From positions 37,339,501 to 37,403,500 of the forward strand of contig BSBM01000106.1 of NCBI GenBank assembly GCA_027924585.1: a stretch of DNA of 64,000 bases. Direction: 5' to 3'. Under the pieces are notes generated by a model. It was not told the origin of the DNA. It saw only the letters and a list, made by a program, of their open reading frames with translations, and ran no database searches. Within the stretch, counting starts at the first letter, position 1, and each line of letters begins with the position of its first letter. The DNA comes from Larix kaempferi. Lineage: Eukaryota > Streptophyta > Pinopsida > Pinales > Pinaceae. Shown here in pieces: positions 11,236 through 20,795 of the stretch. Position numbers and translations under genes: made by a program.

Positions 11236-12135
11236 TGTTATCAGACAATCAACTCGAGCGGACGCGAGCAGGATCTCCCTAGCTCAATGTGAGTCTAGAA
11301 CAAATAGAAAAGACTACCAATGCATTTCCTAGATCTACTTAAGGATCAAGTACTAGATGTCTGACCTTTTTACTACGCAATCCTTTCTCCTGAATGCTGC
11401 TCCACGTCCCACGGTTGTTAGATCCAAGCTGCAAGACCTGTCAAGACAAGAAACAAGAGAAACCAGTAAAATACATCTATACAATAAGCGATCTAAGTAA
11501 ACAGTTAAGTAGGTAAACTACTCAATATCATTGCACACATGAACAATATTGGTGGAAAGCATTTGTATTACTGCAAATAGAGGAGTACATGATAGAGATA
11601 TAGAACCACATCTAAGGCTTAATGTTGTAGCCCTTCTTCGACGAAGCCGATTGCCATATCCTTCCAAGGAAATATGAGTTCTCCAATAGGTGAGTGGAGA
11701 TGTTCTAAGAGATATTTCACCAGCATGTAGATACCATAGTCTTCCTCCCTTTGGGATGGGAGTGAGCTTCACTTATATAGGACTAAGTGGATAGGGTATG
11801 GATAGGATAGGTTGAGAGATGGTAGGAGAGGCTTAAGGGATCTCTCCAAAGGTTTAGGAACTGAGTGCCAGCTCTTCCAAGAGGTCAGGGATAGGGTCCC
11901 AAGTCAGTAAGATTCTAGATGGACCTCAAAGAAGCTATTTTTTCCATCTAACTGACTTCGTCGCACCCTATAATGGAGCAAGGTGCGACGTCGCATGTTG
12001 CTAGTGTGCAACCTGCGACGACCCTTCAAAACTTAGCACAATTGGGTACAAATCCGCCCAGGATGATTACTTAGTCCAAGTATCTTCAGGGGTGTATACA
12101 CTGAATCTCACGATGAGTAGATTTTAGGTGTAACA
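11236..12135 (-). repeat. Element A 5' LTR (900 bp)
   Basis: Ends are TGTTACACC...TGATAACA on the - strand, so TGTTA and TAACA form short inverted termini. It is colinear with the A 3' LTR pieces and, more distantly, with B's LTRs. It holds a TATA-like box and a perfect 12-bp palindrome tgcgacgtcgca at 11984-11995. Confidence 0.88.
11772..11779 (-). promoter_or_regulatory. TATA-like box in A's 5' LTR
   Basis: TATATAAG on the - strand within the LTR, about 540 bp upstream of the LTR/PBS boundary. The position is compatible with U3 of a retrotransposon promoter; no transcript evidence is available. Confidence 0.4.
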
Positions 12136-12507
12136 TCTTTCTCTATGTAATTCCCACTTTTATATAGTAATACAAAACTCTTTCCATAAATGTCTTGTTG
12201 TTCATTGATATTTATAGTTTACTTCCTTAACCATTTACTTAGATCAGTTATTGTGTAGATGTACTATTACTGCTTGGTTTCTCTTGCATGTTCTGACAGG
12301 TCTTGCAGCTACGGATATGACGACTGTGGAACCTGGAGCGACAAAGGAGAAAGAGATCTACAGATCTGAAAGGTAAGATGTTTTCATCACTTAATCTCTA
12401 ATTTGATATAGGAAGGTAGATTTGTATTCTGTCTGATTTGTTCTAGATTCGAATTGAACTAGGGAGATCATGCCTTAAGTCCGATTTTGGTAGATTGTCC
12501 ATTAACA
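12136..12507 (+). repeat. Element B 5' LTR, 3'-terminal fragment
   Basis: 372 bp colinear with about 37333-37706 of B's 3' LTR; it ends ...CATTAACA. Its upstream part was separated by the insertion of A at 12135/12136. Confidence 0.85.
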
Positions 12508-12511
12508 AATT

Positions 12512-12527
12512 TGGTGACCATATTGGG
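12512..12527 (+). other. Element B primer binding site
   Basis: TGGTGACCATATTGGG, 4 nt after the LTR end. It is the same site as in A with one C/T difference. Confidence 0.7.
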
Positions 12528-14339
12528 GAAGAACATAGATTTGATTTCATAGATTCAATTCCATTTGTCTTTGATTTCATGTCTCTTTATCAATCCTTTT
12601 TCTAACCTCTTGAATCCATCATACCCTTAGATTTTGTCTTTAAATAGTTTCTTGGGTCCCTCTGATTGTCTTTGGGATTAGTATTAGACCCCTTTCCCTT
12701 CTACCTTAGGAGATCTAGCCATTTTGATGCTTGTTATTCGATTGTCGCACCTAGGTTGAATTTTCCCTACGCCACTATTGTCTGAATCACTTTGTCTGAA
12801 GAAAAACTACGCCGATGGCGCACCTTGCTTGTGTACAACCTGTGTCAGACCTTATCTGGCGCACTCTGCCTGTGTATAGGGTGCGCCGACCCCTTAAAAC
12901 TTAGGGATCAACAGGGATTTCCTTCTCTTTTGGATTTTGGTCTGATTGATTGTGGTTTGTAGGATGTGTATTATAGTCACACCCCCTAGATCCAACATTG
13001 CTTGTGTTTGGAATTGTTTTTGTTGATTTTGGATGTTTCATTAGTCAAGTAAGTGACTCGACTGTTGGGGGAAATTTCAATCCCCCACTGGTTGACTCGA
13101 TCTTTCCATCCTTGACCGCCTTACCTGATCTTTCTAGATCTGTTTAAATCATTAGATCTGATCTCCAAACCCTTCCCCCACTCAATCATTGAGTTTTGAT
13201 TGCATTTGGTAGATTTTGAGTCTTTCTTGAATGCCTTTGAGTTGATTGGGTGCTTGTCATTTTTCTTTGGGAATTTTTGAATGATTAGAGTGTTGTAGAT
13301 ATTCTCTCACTTTTTATATATAGATATGAAAAGTGTTTAGTTATCGAGTTCCATTTTTGATACATGCATTTGAAACTTGAAAGTGCTTCATTATTTTGTC
13401 TTATACATTGTTAATATTTGTTGTATCTTTCATTTTCTTTGTGCTTTTTGGCTTATTGTTGCATAAAGTTAGAGTTATTGCACTCTAGGAAGGAATTCTT
13501 CTTTTTGTTACTACTTAAGTACTTTTTGGTTTGAAAGAAAGAAAAATCTCTCCTTACCTTAAGTATTTTTCATTGAAAAGGAAAGGAAAATGTGCATCAT
13601 CATATAGCTAGGATTTGCATTCTTTTTATATTTCCTGTCTATACCTCATGCATCCACTTAACCGCATAAGATAAAATTAACGCTAGCTTAGGTTAAAATC
13701 ATTTAGTAACTGTGTGTAAGTTAGAGACGTGTTCCGGCGTTGTAAAATGTGGTAGCTGTCTTTATTTGCCCAGACTGCATTCTGGGGGTATTGCAGTTCT
13801 TCCACGTACCAATCGGTATATCGAAGCTCTTTCACGTACCAACCGGTATATCGAAGAATCTTTCACATACCTTAGGGTATATCGAAAGGAACTTCACTTA
13901 CTCGGTGTATATCGAAAGGTGTTTCATGTACCCGGTAGTATATCGGAAGGCTTTTGCCGTACGGTTATGCATTAGACAACACCACTACGGATTTGAGCTC
14001 CCACGTACCTTGCGTATATTGGGAGATAGTCCTAGAATTTCTGTGACCAACTGAGTTAACCATTTGGCCATCTTGGCATCACAATACAATGAGAACAACA
14101 CTCGGGGAGATTACTACACATGTTCCGTCCAGGTAATCGGGTATTCAGGAAAGGGTACGGTCCTAATCGTCCTTGTCGCGTTTTACTGTTGGACCCTGTG
14201 GTATATAGCGAGTTGTGGCACCTTGACAATCTTGTGAGGATCCAGACTTTTCATCCACTCCTATTCACACAGTTTGCTTGTAATTGCTTTTATACTTGAG
14301 TAGTGTTTGATTTGTGTGGTACTTCAGAGAATCTTAGAT
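12528..14339 (+). other. Element B leader, non-coding
   Basis: About 1.8 kb without credible coding sequence. A stretch near 12790-12905 carries gcgcac/ggtgcgcc motifs and ...gaccccttaaaacttag, reminiscent of A's LTR around 11950-12040. The gtatatcg repeat array lies at 13796-14035. Confidence 0.6.
13796..14035 (+). repeat. Leader tandem array, about 30-bp units
   Basis: Five consecutive units of the form ttcacgtacc-N(3-6)-ggtatatcgaaag start near 13797, 13828, 13857, 13889 and 13919, with a sixth diverged unit at about 14000. Within a unit, cgtac and gta(ta)cg are partly self-complementary, so a row of small hairpins in the RNA leader is plausible. Confidence 0.75.
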
Positions 14340-15949
14340 ATGGAAGACCCTCCTGGGACTACCAACCAAGAGATCCCCTTTCAAGGTATGTATTTTGTAG
14401 CTCCCCCTTGTGGAAGTGTTGGTCCTCCCTTTATGGCCACATTGAGTCTTCCTGGATTGAATATAGGATTACTTGTGTGGTTATTCTCCAATCCCGTTAT
14501 ACCATGTCAGATCAAGGTCCTTCACTACATGAGCATCAACCTCGTGTTGATCCTTCTCCTTCTTTGTCGAATGTTGAATCGGCTTCCCTTTCTTCCTCTT
14601 CCCCTATTGAAAACTCTGATGTTAGTAAATGGGTGGATAAGAAGAAGACGAAACATAAGGTTACGAAGAAGAACACTAAGTAGAAGGTCATAGTTCCAAC
14701 CTTTTTCCATCATGTTAGGAAACCACCAGCCGCTGATCATCATGCTGGGAGTATTGATGTACCTGTTTTGATTTTGTGTAAACCTAAGTTCCCTTGCAGG
14801 CTTTGCAAAGGGCCCCATTTTCTTAAGGAATATCCTGGTCTTTCCACGTTCTTAGAATTGTAGTCGCAAAATTCGGAACCACCTATGTCATCAGTCTCTG
14901 GTCATCCTGCTGATGATTCTCCCTTAACCAGTGACTCTGTTGTGAAGAGTCAGAAGGGTAAAGTCAATATTCATTGCTTGTTATGTAAGGAAATTCACCA
15001 TACTTACCTTTGTCCTCGCATGGATGAATCTTCAAAGTTGTTGGAACATATTATTTTTCCTTGTCAACGGTGTCCAACAGGTTATCATAGGTTTCCTCTT
15101 GACCCCCCACTGGTTGACCAAGTGGTCGATTCGGTTTCATCCCTAGTCGATCCCACTTTTCCTTCCGAGAGTGAGTCTAAAGTGGTCGATTCGGTTTCAT
15201 CCATAGCTAATCCCACTCTCCCTTCCGAGAGTGAACATGAAGTGGCCGAGTCGGCCTCACCTCCACTCGATCCCACTCTTTCATTGGAGAAAGTCCAGAC
15301 TGAAGCAGTCACCATGACGTAATCTTCGTCTCATTCTTATCTTCCAAGTGAGAGTGAATTGGAAACTGCCGATTTTTTCCTAGTCGGTTCAGGGGAGATC
15401 CTTTCCGTTTCCACAGAACCCCCTCCAAGTATTGAGGTCATTTCCTTCGATTGGAATGGGATAACAGCGCCTAGTCTTCCTTCGAGTGTTCATTTTCAAA
15501 TATCTGTAGGAGTTTCTGATAAGGAAATATTTTGTACGATAGTTGATGAGGGAGCCTATGTTAGTATTTTATCCTCAACTACTTGGAAAGCTATAGGTTC
15601 TCCTCAGCTTGTACCAGTCACTGACCAAGTTTTGGATTTTTAGATAAGACCTATTGGACCTTTAGGGATCCTTCCTCAGTTACCTATCACTTTAGGAGGG
15701 AAAACTGTCTGTATTGATGTTATGGTAGTCCAAGGTCCTTTAGATTTTAATTTGCTCCTTGGATGTGATTATGTCTACGCTATGAAAGCTGTAGTGTCCT
15801 CACTCTTTCGAGTGATGTATTTTCCTCATAATGGGAATATGGTGACCATTTATCAACTTTCCTTTGTAACACCCACTCATCATATGACTTCTAATCATCT
15901 GACTTCCCTGAATGTTTTGCATATTTTAGTGGTTTCCTCTCCCTCGTGA
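14340..15949 (+). pseudogene. Element B zinc-knuckle plus retropepsin-like frame, decayed
   Basis: Begins ATG 14340 (MEDPPGTTNQE, matching A's start). The frame shifts once near 14505, then stays in one frame to 15949 with nonsense codons at about 14681, 14860, 15320 and 15641. Domains in order: PPFMATLSLPGL motif; knuckle CRLCKGPHFLKEY, whose last Cys is lost; knuckle CLLCKEIHHTYLC; a Ser/Val-rich direct repeat (VVDSVSS...NPTLPSESE); a protease-like domain with VDEGAYVSILS at about 15541 and GPLDFNLLLGCDYVYA. D-E-G replaces D-S/T-G. No Gag capsid and no pol follow. Confidence 0.75.
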
Positions 15950-16443
15950 TGGGGGGAAAGTCTCTAGCCTTTGGGAATCATGCTGGAGTTGTTCCCCTAG
16001 CTTATTATGCTGGGGGGCACCCTACCAAACTCTGGACATCATGTTGGGTAGGGTTGATCTTCAAGGAGAGTTTCCTTTCTGGTTTCAAGCTTGTTTAAAA
16101 ATGAAACCATCCCATGTGAGCATAGTTTTATTCTCTTTCAAGCTCGTTAAAAAATGAAATAGATCCTTCTAAGCATAGTTTACCATTGGTTTCAAGCTTG
16201 TGTAAAAATGAAACTATCTCCCAGAAGCATAGTTCCCTTTTTGTGTCAAGCTCATTAAAAAATGAAACAGTTTGTTTAGAGCATAGTTTCTTTATGTTTT
16301 AAGCTTGTTAAAAAATAAAAAGGGTCCTTTCAAGTATAGTTATTGTCTATTTTTCAATCTTGTGTAAAAATGAAATAGATATTCCTCTCATTAGTTCAAG
16401 TCTCTCGCTAGAGTTTGAACTTGAACCTTCATTTCATCTGATT
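15950..16443 (+). other. Element B 3' region, left of the T junction
   Basis: Non-coding. It contains repeated caagcttgttaaaaaatgaaa/agcatagttcccttt units of about 55 bp and G-runs (tggggggcacc near 16012). At 16443 the match to A stops and element T begins. Confidence 0.7.
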
Positions 16444-16896
16444 CTCGGCTGAAGTGAGCGCTTGAGAACCTCAGAATCTCTGGTCCTCGAACTCTGCTAC
16501 TCGAATCCATGATCAGCACTCTACCACTTTATTTCCCGCTTTTATTCTTGCAACCTATTTTCTGCATTCACAAACATCTAAACAAAATACCTCATGCCGC
16601 ATGTGTGGGAAAAATAATAAAATCAACTGAAATAAAATCTACTCTATGTCAGAAATATAAATGCATAAAATATAAATGCAGGAAGTAAATTAACATGATT
16701 TGCAAAATTTTAGTTTTATTGTGCAGGAAAAGAAAAAGTGACAGGTACTCAGTTAAACTAGGAGCTTACAAAGGAGCTTAGAGACTAAAAAGGTGCCAGA
16801 CTCAATGGCTGAAAAAGACTAGCTACTGCCTAAGTAGGCTTATTTGGTTTCCTACCTACCCTACTCTACCAGGCAATGTAAGCAGAGAAATCCCAA
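16444..16896 (-). other. T 3' untranslated internal region, truncated copy
   Basis: Non-coding sequence after the Gag-protease stop, identical in kind to 25342-25794. It ends abruptly at 16444, where the other copy continues for 23 more bp (25319-25341) to its LTR. Confidence 0.75.
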
Positions 16897-19800
16897 TTAT
16901 GTGGGATCAGGGATGTGATCCCTTAAGTTCCTCTGATGGACAGGATATAAGATACGTCGCCCACTACCAGTGGTCAGAAAGCACATGCCATCAATGCATC
17001 GCTCTACTGTGAAAGGTCCAAACCATATGTCATCAGCTTGTCCCGATCTTATATGCAATAAATGGTTGGGAATGATGACTTGACTTCCTGTACGAAAATT
17101 ATTTCTATTGACTGACTCAGGAATAACTCCAATGTTACGAATAGGTATGGGATGGATTTCAGCAGGGTTTTGCGGTTGAGGTGTGACAATCCTCGAGTTT
17201 CTTCTAAAAGGAACTGCCTCCATTCTGGGTGGACCACCATCTAAAGAAATAGCAACTGTGCCAACAAGGATTTCCCTAACTTCCCTTCTTGTTTCTTGGA
17301 TTTCCTCATTTGGCTCTTCCCCATGGGGAGACACAATTCTTTTAACAACCTCACCTACAGTCAAGAAGTCTCTATGTTCTTCCAAGGGAAGTGGCTCTTC
17401 AGATATGACAGTGTTATGACTAGAACCTTCCCCTGAAGGAATAGGTACAACCATGTTTTCCAGTCTGGGAGAAACTGACTCAAAATGAAATGTAGAGGAA
17501 GTAGGAATGTGAGAAGGATCATGAGTATGATGACTGGATGACTCAGATGGTAGGAGGAAACTAGGGATATGCGGATATGTAGATAAAGTATGGCTTTGAG
17601 GCTCTGAAGGAGTTTGAAAAATAGCAAAGTTATTTAGATTATAGTCTCCTTCAGGAGCATCATTAATCAGGGCATCCTCTTCCCAACTTAGAGAGTTATC
17701 ATGGACTTGAATAAGATTACCGTCTTCTAGAGATAGATGAGATAAAGAATCTTCTGTATCGGAATAATAAGTAGCTTCAGGCTCTTCGTTTGTTTCAACC
17801 CTAGTAGATGTTGCAAGATTGTTTTCCCATGGGTAAATAGGTGCAAGCCCTTGTCTTTCTCTCTCTCTATTGTGATCGGTCAAGGCAAACCACTCCCTAA
17901 CAGTGAAAGGAATTCTTTCTCCCCTCCTAATATCATCAAACTCATCTTCATGTATTGGGTTTTCAATGTTCTCCTCATTGTGTGTTTGTTCATGGAGGTT
18001 TTCTATTGGGAGAATTTGTTCAATGCTTTGATCATCTAGCAGACTCTCATTTCTTCCTAGACTTCTTATGTCATCCTCAATCCCTTCAAGTGTGTGATTT
18101 TCTATAGCATGTTCTTGAATGGTTTCATTGTTTTGTTTGTGATCTTGGGGTTGATTTTCATCTATTTCCTCCACAACATCATTTCTAATTATTTCAATCA
18201 TTTGCTTGTATTCCCAAAAAGAATCAGAATCTTCCATGACCATACACATACTTTGATCAACTTCATACAATTCATCCTCATTTTCAACAAGGTTAGTTTT
18301 GGCATTATTTAATAATTCATCCCCGTATGTGTTTTTTAACCCTTCATCAAAAGATTCAACATGCTCATTATAACAAGGCTCTCTGTTAACCCGAATCAAA
18401 GCTCCATCAGGGTTGGGAACACAAATAAATGATAAATCCATCATAAGGTATCCACCTAGGCCAGCTGCCCATTTTCTAGATAAAAGCATTCCATATGCTG
18501 GGGGTAAGTCAATGACAACTACATCCATCATAGTAGAAATGTCTGAACATGCGAAAAGATCAGCTCTAAGGTTTTTGATCAAACCATAAGATGGCACTCG
18601 TCGGGAATCTATACCACAGACATTTCCATAAGGTCTAGTCACTTCAAGTCCCATTTCCTTCATAACTTGTAAAGGCATAACATTCATTGCTGCTCCAGAA
18701 TCCAACATACAATTATGAAGGAGCATGTTTTGAATGTGCAAGGTAAGGTAAAAGGGGGAGTGACCACCGCTTTTTCTTTCATAAATGGCTGAATGGATGT
18801 TTATTGGTGGATCTTTCTCTGTTTCACTAGGTTGTGTTCCACTAAGCTTTTGGATATGACATGATTCTAGGACCGGTTCAGAAGTTTTCTCTTGGCCAAT
18901 ACCATTGAAGAAATCCTCTACTTGGCATCTAACAGAGGGCACTTTCATTAACTTGGTGACAGGGATGTTACACATTATCTTGCTTAGTTCTTTCTTCATA
19001 TCAATCTTAAGATCATAATCATCTATGGCAAGATCTTCTTCTTCCTTTTTATCCTCATCAATCTTTTTATGTTTATCAAGGAAAGAAGGCTGGGAGGTGG
19101 TTCCTCGTTTATATATTTGATACTTTGGTTGCTCTTTAGATTTTGGGAGCTCTAAGGCACAACATGTGGAGCTAGGTTCTTCAATAACATCATCTTCTTG
19201 CTCCCATGGCTCTTCTTCTAAAAGGATTCTTCCAAAGTCTTCATCATAAGATAAGTCATTTATAAAGTTGATGTTTTCTGGTTGGTCATCATGGTCAATG
19301 GTGTCCGAGGGTATTTCTTCTTCTTCATCACACCAATTGACCTCCTTCTTTTCAGAGTTTTCTGGATACTCAGGTCGTCGCCTATCCCTATCCCCATCAG
19401 GCCTTCTATTATTATTCCAGTAAGGTTTAGGGCCATAAGGATTTCTATGTCTCTCAGGGTCATTCAAACTTGCCACATTCTTAGTCAGGACAGTTAATTG
19501 TTTCATCATTTCTTGCATGACTTCTAAAGTGTCCTTGGATTCCTTTGGCACACTCACAGGTTCCTTTGGTTTTCGAAGTCTAGGGTCATATCTAGAAGTG
19601 GATGGGGTGAATTGATCGAAAAAGTTTTGTTTCCCCATGGATGCTACATTTTGCTCAGCCATCTTAGCATTTGATTGAGCGGTCTTTAAGTCATTTGGGT
19701 TTTTATCCTTTAGCTGATAACCAACCCATCCCTCAAAAGCATTCAAGTAGTGAATGACAACTGCTTGATCTTTTGGTCTAATTTCTTCAGGGATAACAGC

Positions 19801-20367
19801 TACAGTCTTGTCAAATCTTATGTTAAACTCATGGACTGTTTCATTTTCTCTTTTCTTGATGTCGAAAAGTTGGTGTAAGAGAAACTTCCCATCTAACTTT
19901 CGGGACCACTCACTGTTTAGCTTGTTGACAAAGTTATCATACCCATCAATGGATGAGGCAGGCAACCTGTCAAACCACTTCCTAACATCTCCTTCCAAGG
20001 ATGCCAGGAGACCCCTCATGAAAACATCTTCCTCAGATGCTCCATATGCTTCCATGTGTTCCCAAACTTTATCAATGTGGTCTTCAATTGATATAGCGGA
20101 TACTCCATCAAATCTGGGAACCTTTTCAAAATACTTTTCAGGCATGTCATGGGGTGCACCCTGGATTTGGGAAAAGTCTAAAGGAGATGGTTTTGCTTTT
20201 CTTCCAAAAATCCTAGGAGCTTGTGGTGGAGGAACATTCTGGTTTCCCGGGTTTGTTCCGGCCATTGGATTTGGTAAGTTTGTGTTTAAGTTTGAACTAT
20301 GTGATGAGGGAGGAACCGACTTGATCAAAGGGGATCCTAAAGTTCTGTTTGGAGAATCGTTAACCAA
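16897..20367 (-). CDS. T Gag-protease polyprotein, copy 1 (1,156 residues)
   Basis: Retrotransposon structural protein. Residues about 80-245 form a Ty3-type Gag capsid-like domain (VPRFDGVSA, GDVRKWFDRLP, KRENETVHEFNIRF, LNAFEGWVGYQLKD). A charged linker of about 250-520 follows, with no CCHC zinc knuckle. A retropepsin-like domain follows: LDSGAA (Asp556), then VVVIDLPPAYGMLLSRKW at about 617-632. Residues about 670-1,050 are acidic and low in complexity. The last 65 or so residues (WFGPFTVERC ... NLRDHIPDPT) recall the C-terminal tail of gypsy integrases, although no integrase core exists. The frame is intact from ATG 20367 to the stop, so translation is plausible. It differs from copy 2 at four residues. 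The lineage is uncertain; the tRNA-Asp PBS is also used by Athila-type elements. Confidence 0.85.
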   Translation of the reverse strand: MVNDSPNRTLGSPLIKSVPPSSHSSNLNTNLPNPMAGTNPGNQNVPPPQAPRIFGRKAKPSPLDFSQIQGAPHDMPEKYFEKVPRFDGVSAISIEDHIDKVWEHMEAYGASEEDVFMRGLLASLEGDVRKWFDRLPASSIDGYDNFVNKLNSEWSRKLDGKFLLHQLFDIKKRENETVHEFNIRFDKTVAVIPEEIRPKDQAVVIHYLNAFEGWVGYQLKDKNPNDLKTAQSNAKMAEQNVASMGKQNFFDQFTPSTSRYDPRLRKPKEPVSVPKESKDTLEVMQEMMKQLTVLTKNVASLNDPERHRNPYGPKPYWNNNRRPDGDRDRRRPEYPENSEKKEVNWCDEEEEIPSDTIDHDDQPENINFINDLSYDEDFGRILLEEEPWEQEDDVIEEPSSTCCALELPKSKEQPKYQIYKRGTTSQPSFLDKHKKIDEDKKEEEDLAIDDYDLKIDMKKELSKIMCNIPVTKLMKVPSVRCQVEDFFNGIGQEKTSEPVLESCHIQKLSGTQPSETEKDPPINIHSAIYERKSGGHSPFYLTLHIQNMLLHNCMLDSGAAMNVMPLQVMKEMGLEVTRPYGNVCGIDSRRVPSYGLIKNLRADLFACSDISTMMDVVVIDLPPAYGMLLSRKWAAGLGGYLMMDLSFICVPNPDGALIRVNREPCYNEHVESFDEGLKNTYGDELLNNAKTNLVENEDELYEVDQSMCMVMEDSDSFWEYKQMIEIIRNDVVEEIDENQPQDHKQNNETIQEHAIENHTLEGIEDDIRSLGRNESLLDDQSIEQILPIENLHEQTHNEENIENPIHEDEFDDIRRGERIPFTVREWFALTDHNRERERQGLAPIYPWENNLATSTRVETNEEPEATYYSDTEDSLSHLSLEDGNLIQVHDNSLSWEEDALINDAPEGDYNLNNFAIFQTPSEPQSHTLSTYPHIPSFLLPSESSSHHTHDPSHIPTSSTFHFESVSPRLENMVVPIPSGEGSSHNTVISEEPLPLEEHRDFLTVGEVVKRIVSPHGEEPNEEIQETRREVREILVGTVAISLDGGPPRMEAVPFRRNSRIVTPQPQNPAEIHPIPIRNIGVIPESVNRNNFRTGSQVIIPNHLLHIRSGQADDIWFGPFTVERCIDGMCFLTTGSGRRILYPVHQRNLRDHIPDPT

Positions 20368-20590
20368 TTTCCAAAGGAAGTTTGATGGTTGTGCTTTAGG
20401 ATCTCTTTTACGATAGGTGATTGGGGTTCCTTCAACTTGATCTAAGTTTACTTTACTTCTTGTGTTGTAAGGATGTAAATGAGCTCGCTCCTCAGCGGAG
20501 TCACGATTGGGAGTCGCCAGGTAGATTTAACTCTTCTACCGAGATATGTGTCGTTTGTATATGCGGGAAGGACTAGGGCAAGCTATTGCC

Positions 20591-20792
20591 TCCCCGGCAA
20601 CGGCGCCAAAATGTTTGGCAAAGAGAAAGGGGAGGAGAGCTTTAGAAAAAATAATATATCGAACCAGGGTAAGCCTATGCCTTCCCCGGCAACGGCGCCA
20701 AAATGTTTGGCAAAGAGAAAGGGGAGGAGAGCTTTAGAAAAAATAATATATCGAACCAGGGTAAGCCTATGCCTTCCCCGGCAACGGCGCCA
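20591..20792 (-). repeat. Three tandem primer binding sites (92-bp period), T copy 1
   Basis: TGGCGCCGTTGCCGGGGA (- strand) occurs at 20591-20608, 20683-20700 and 20775-20792, exactly 92 bp apart. It is a perfect 18-nt complement of the plant tRNA-Asp 3' end. The site nearest the LTR is 3 nt from the LTR terminus (20796) and is the expected working PBS. Each of the two spacers contains a 20-nt all-purine run on the + strand (20620-20639, 20712-20731). The same triplet is present in copy 2. Confidence 0.93.
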
Positions 20793-20795
20793 AAA

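Larger units (their letters stand above)
1..12135 (-). mobile_element. Element A: family 1 non-autonomous gypsy-like LTR retrotransposon, interrupted by H
   Basis: A reads right to left. Its 900-bp 5' LTR is at 11236-12135, followed by a PBS, a long leader, one decayed zinc-knuckle/protease frame and a repetitive 3' region. The 3' LTR starts at 4564, is split by element H at 4468/80, and runs off the window at base 1. Bases 1-79 and 4469-4564 rejoin into sequence colinear with the 5' LTR around position 12040. No RT, RNase H or integrase is visible. A lies in B's 5' LTR: its terminal TGTTACACC abuts B LTR sequence at 12136, which is uninterrupted in B's 3' LTR near 37333. The two A LTRs differ by roughly 3-7% over the short stretches compared, so A is not recent. 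Confidence 0.85.

Noticed and set aside
17851-20416. Plus-strand ORFs (62-202 residues) opposite the T Gag-protease frame
   Set aside because: They lie antisense to an intact 1,156-codon frame with clear Gag and protease motifs; they are shadows.
20591-20792. Regularly spaced repeats that could be taken for a CRISPR-like array
   Set aside because: The repeated 18-mer is the tRNA-Asp primer binding site and the spacers are identical to each other, unlike CRISPR spacers; the context is a plant LTR retrotransposon.
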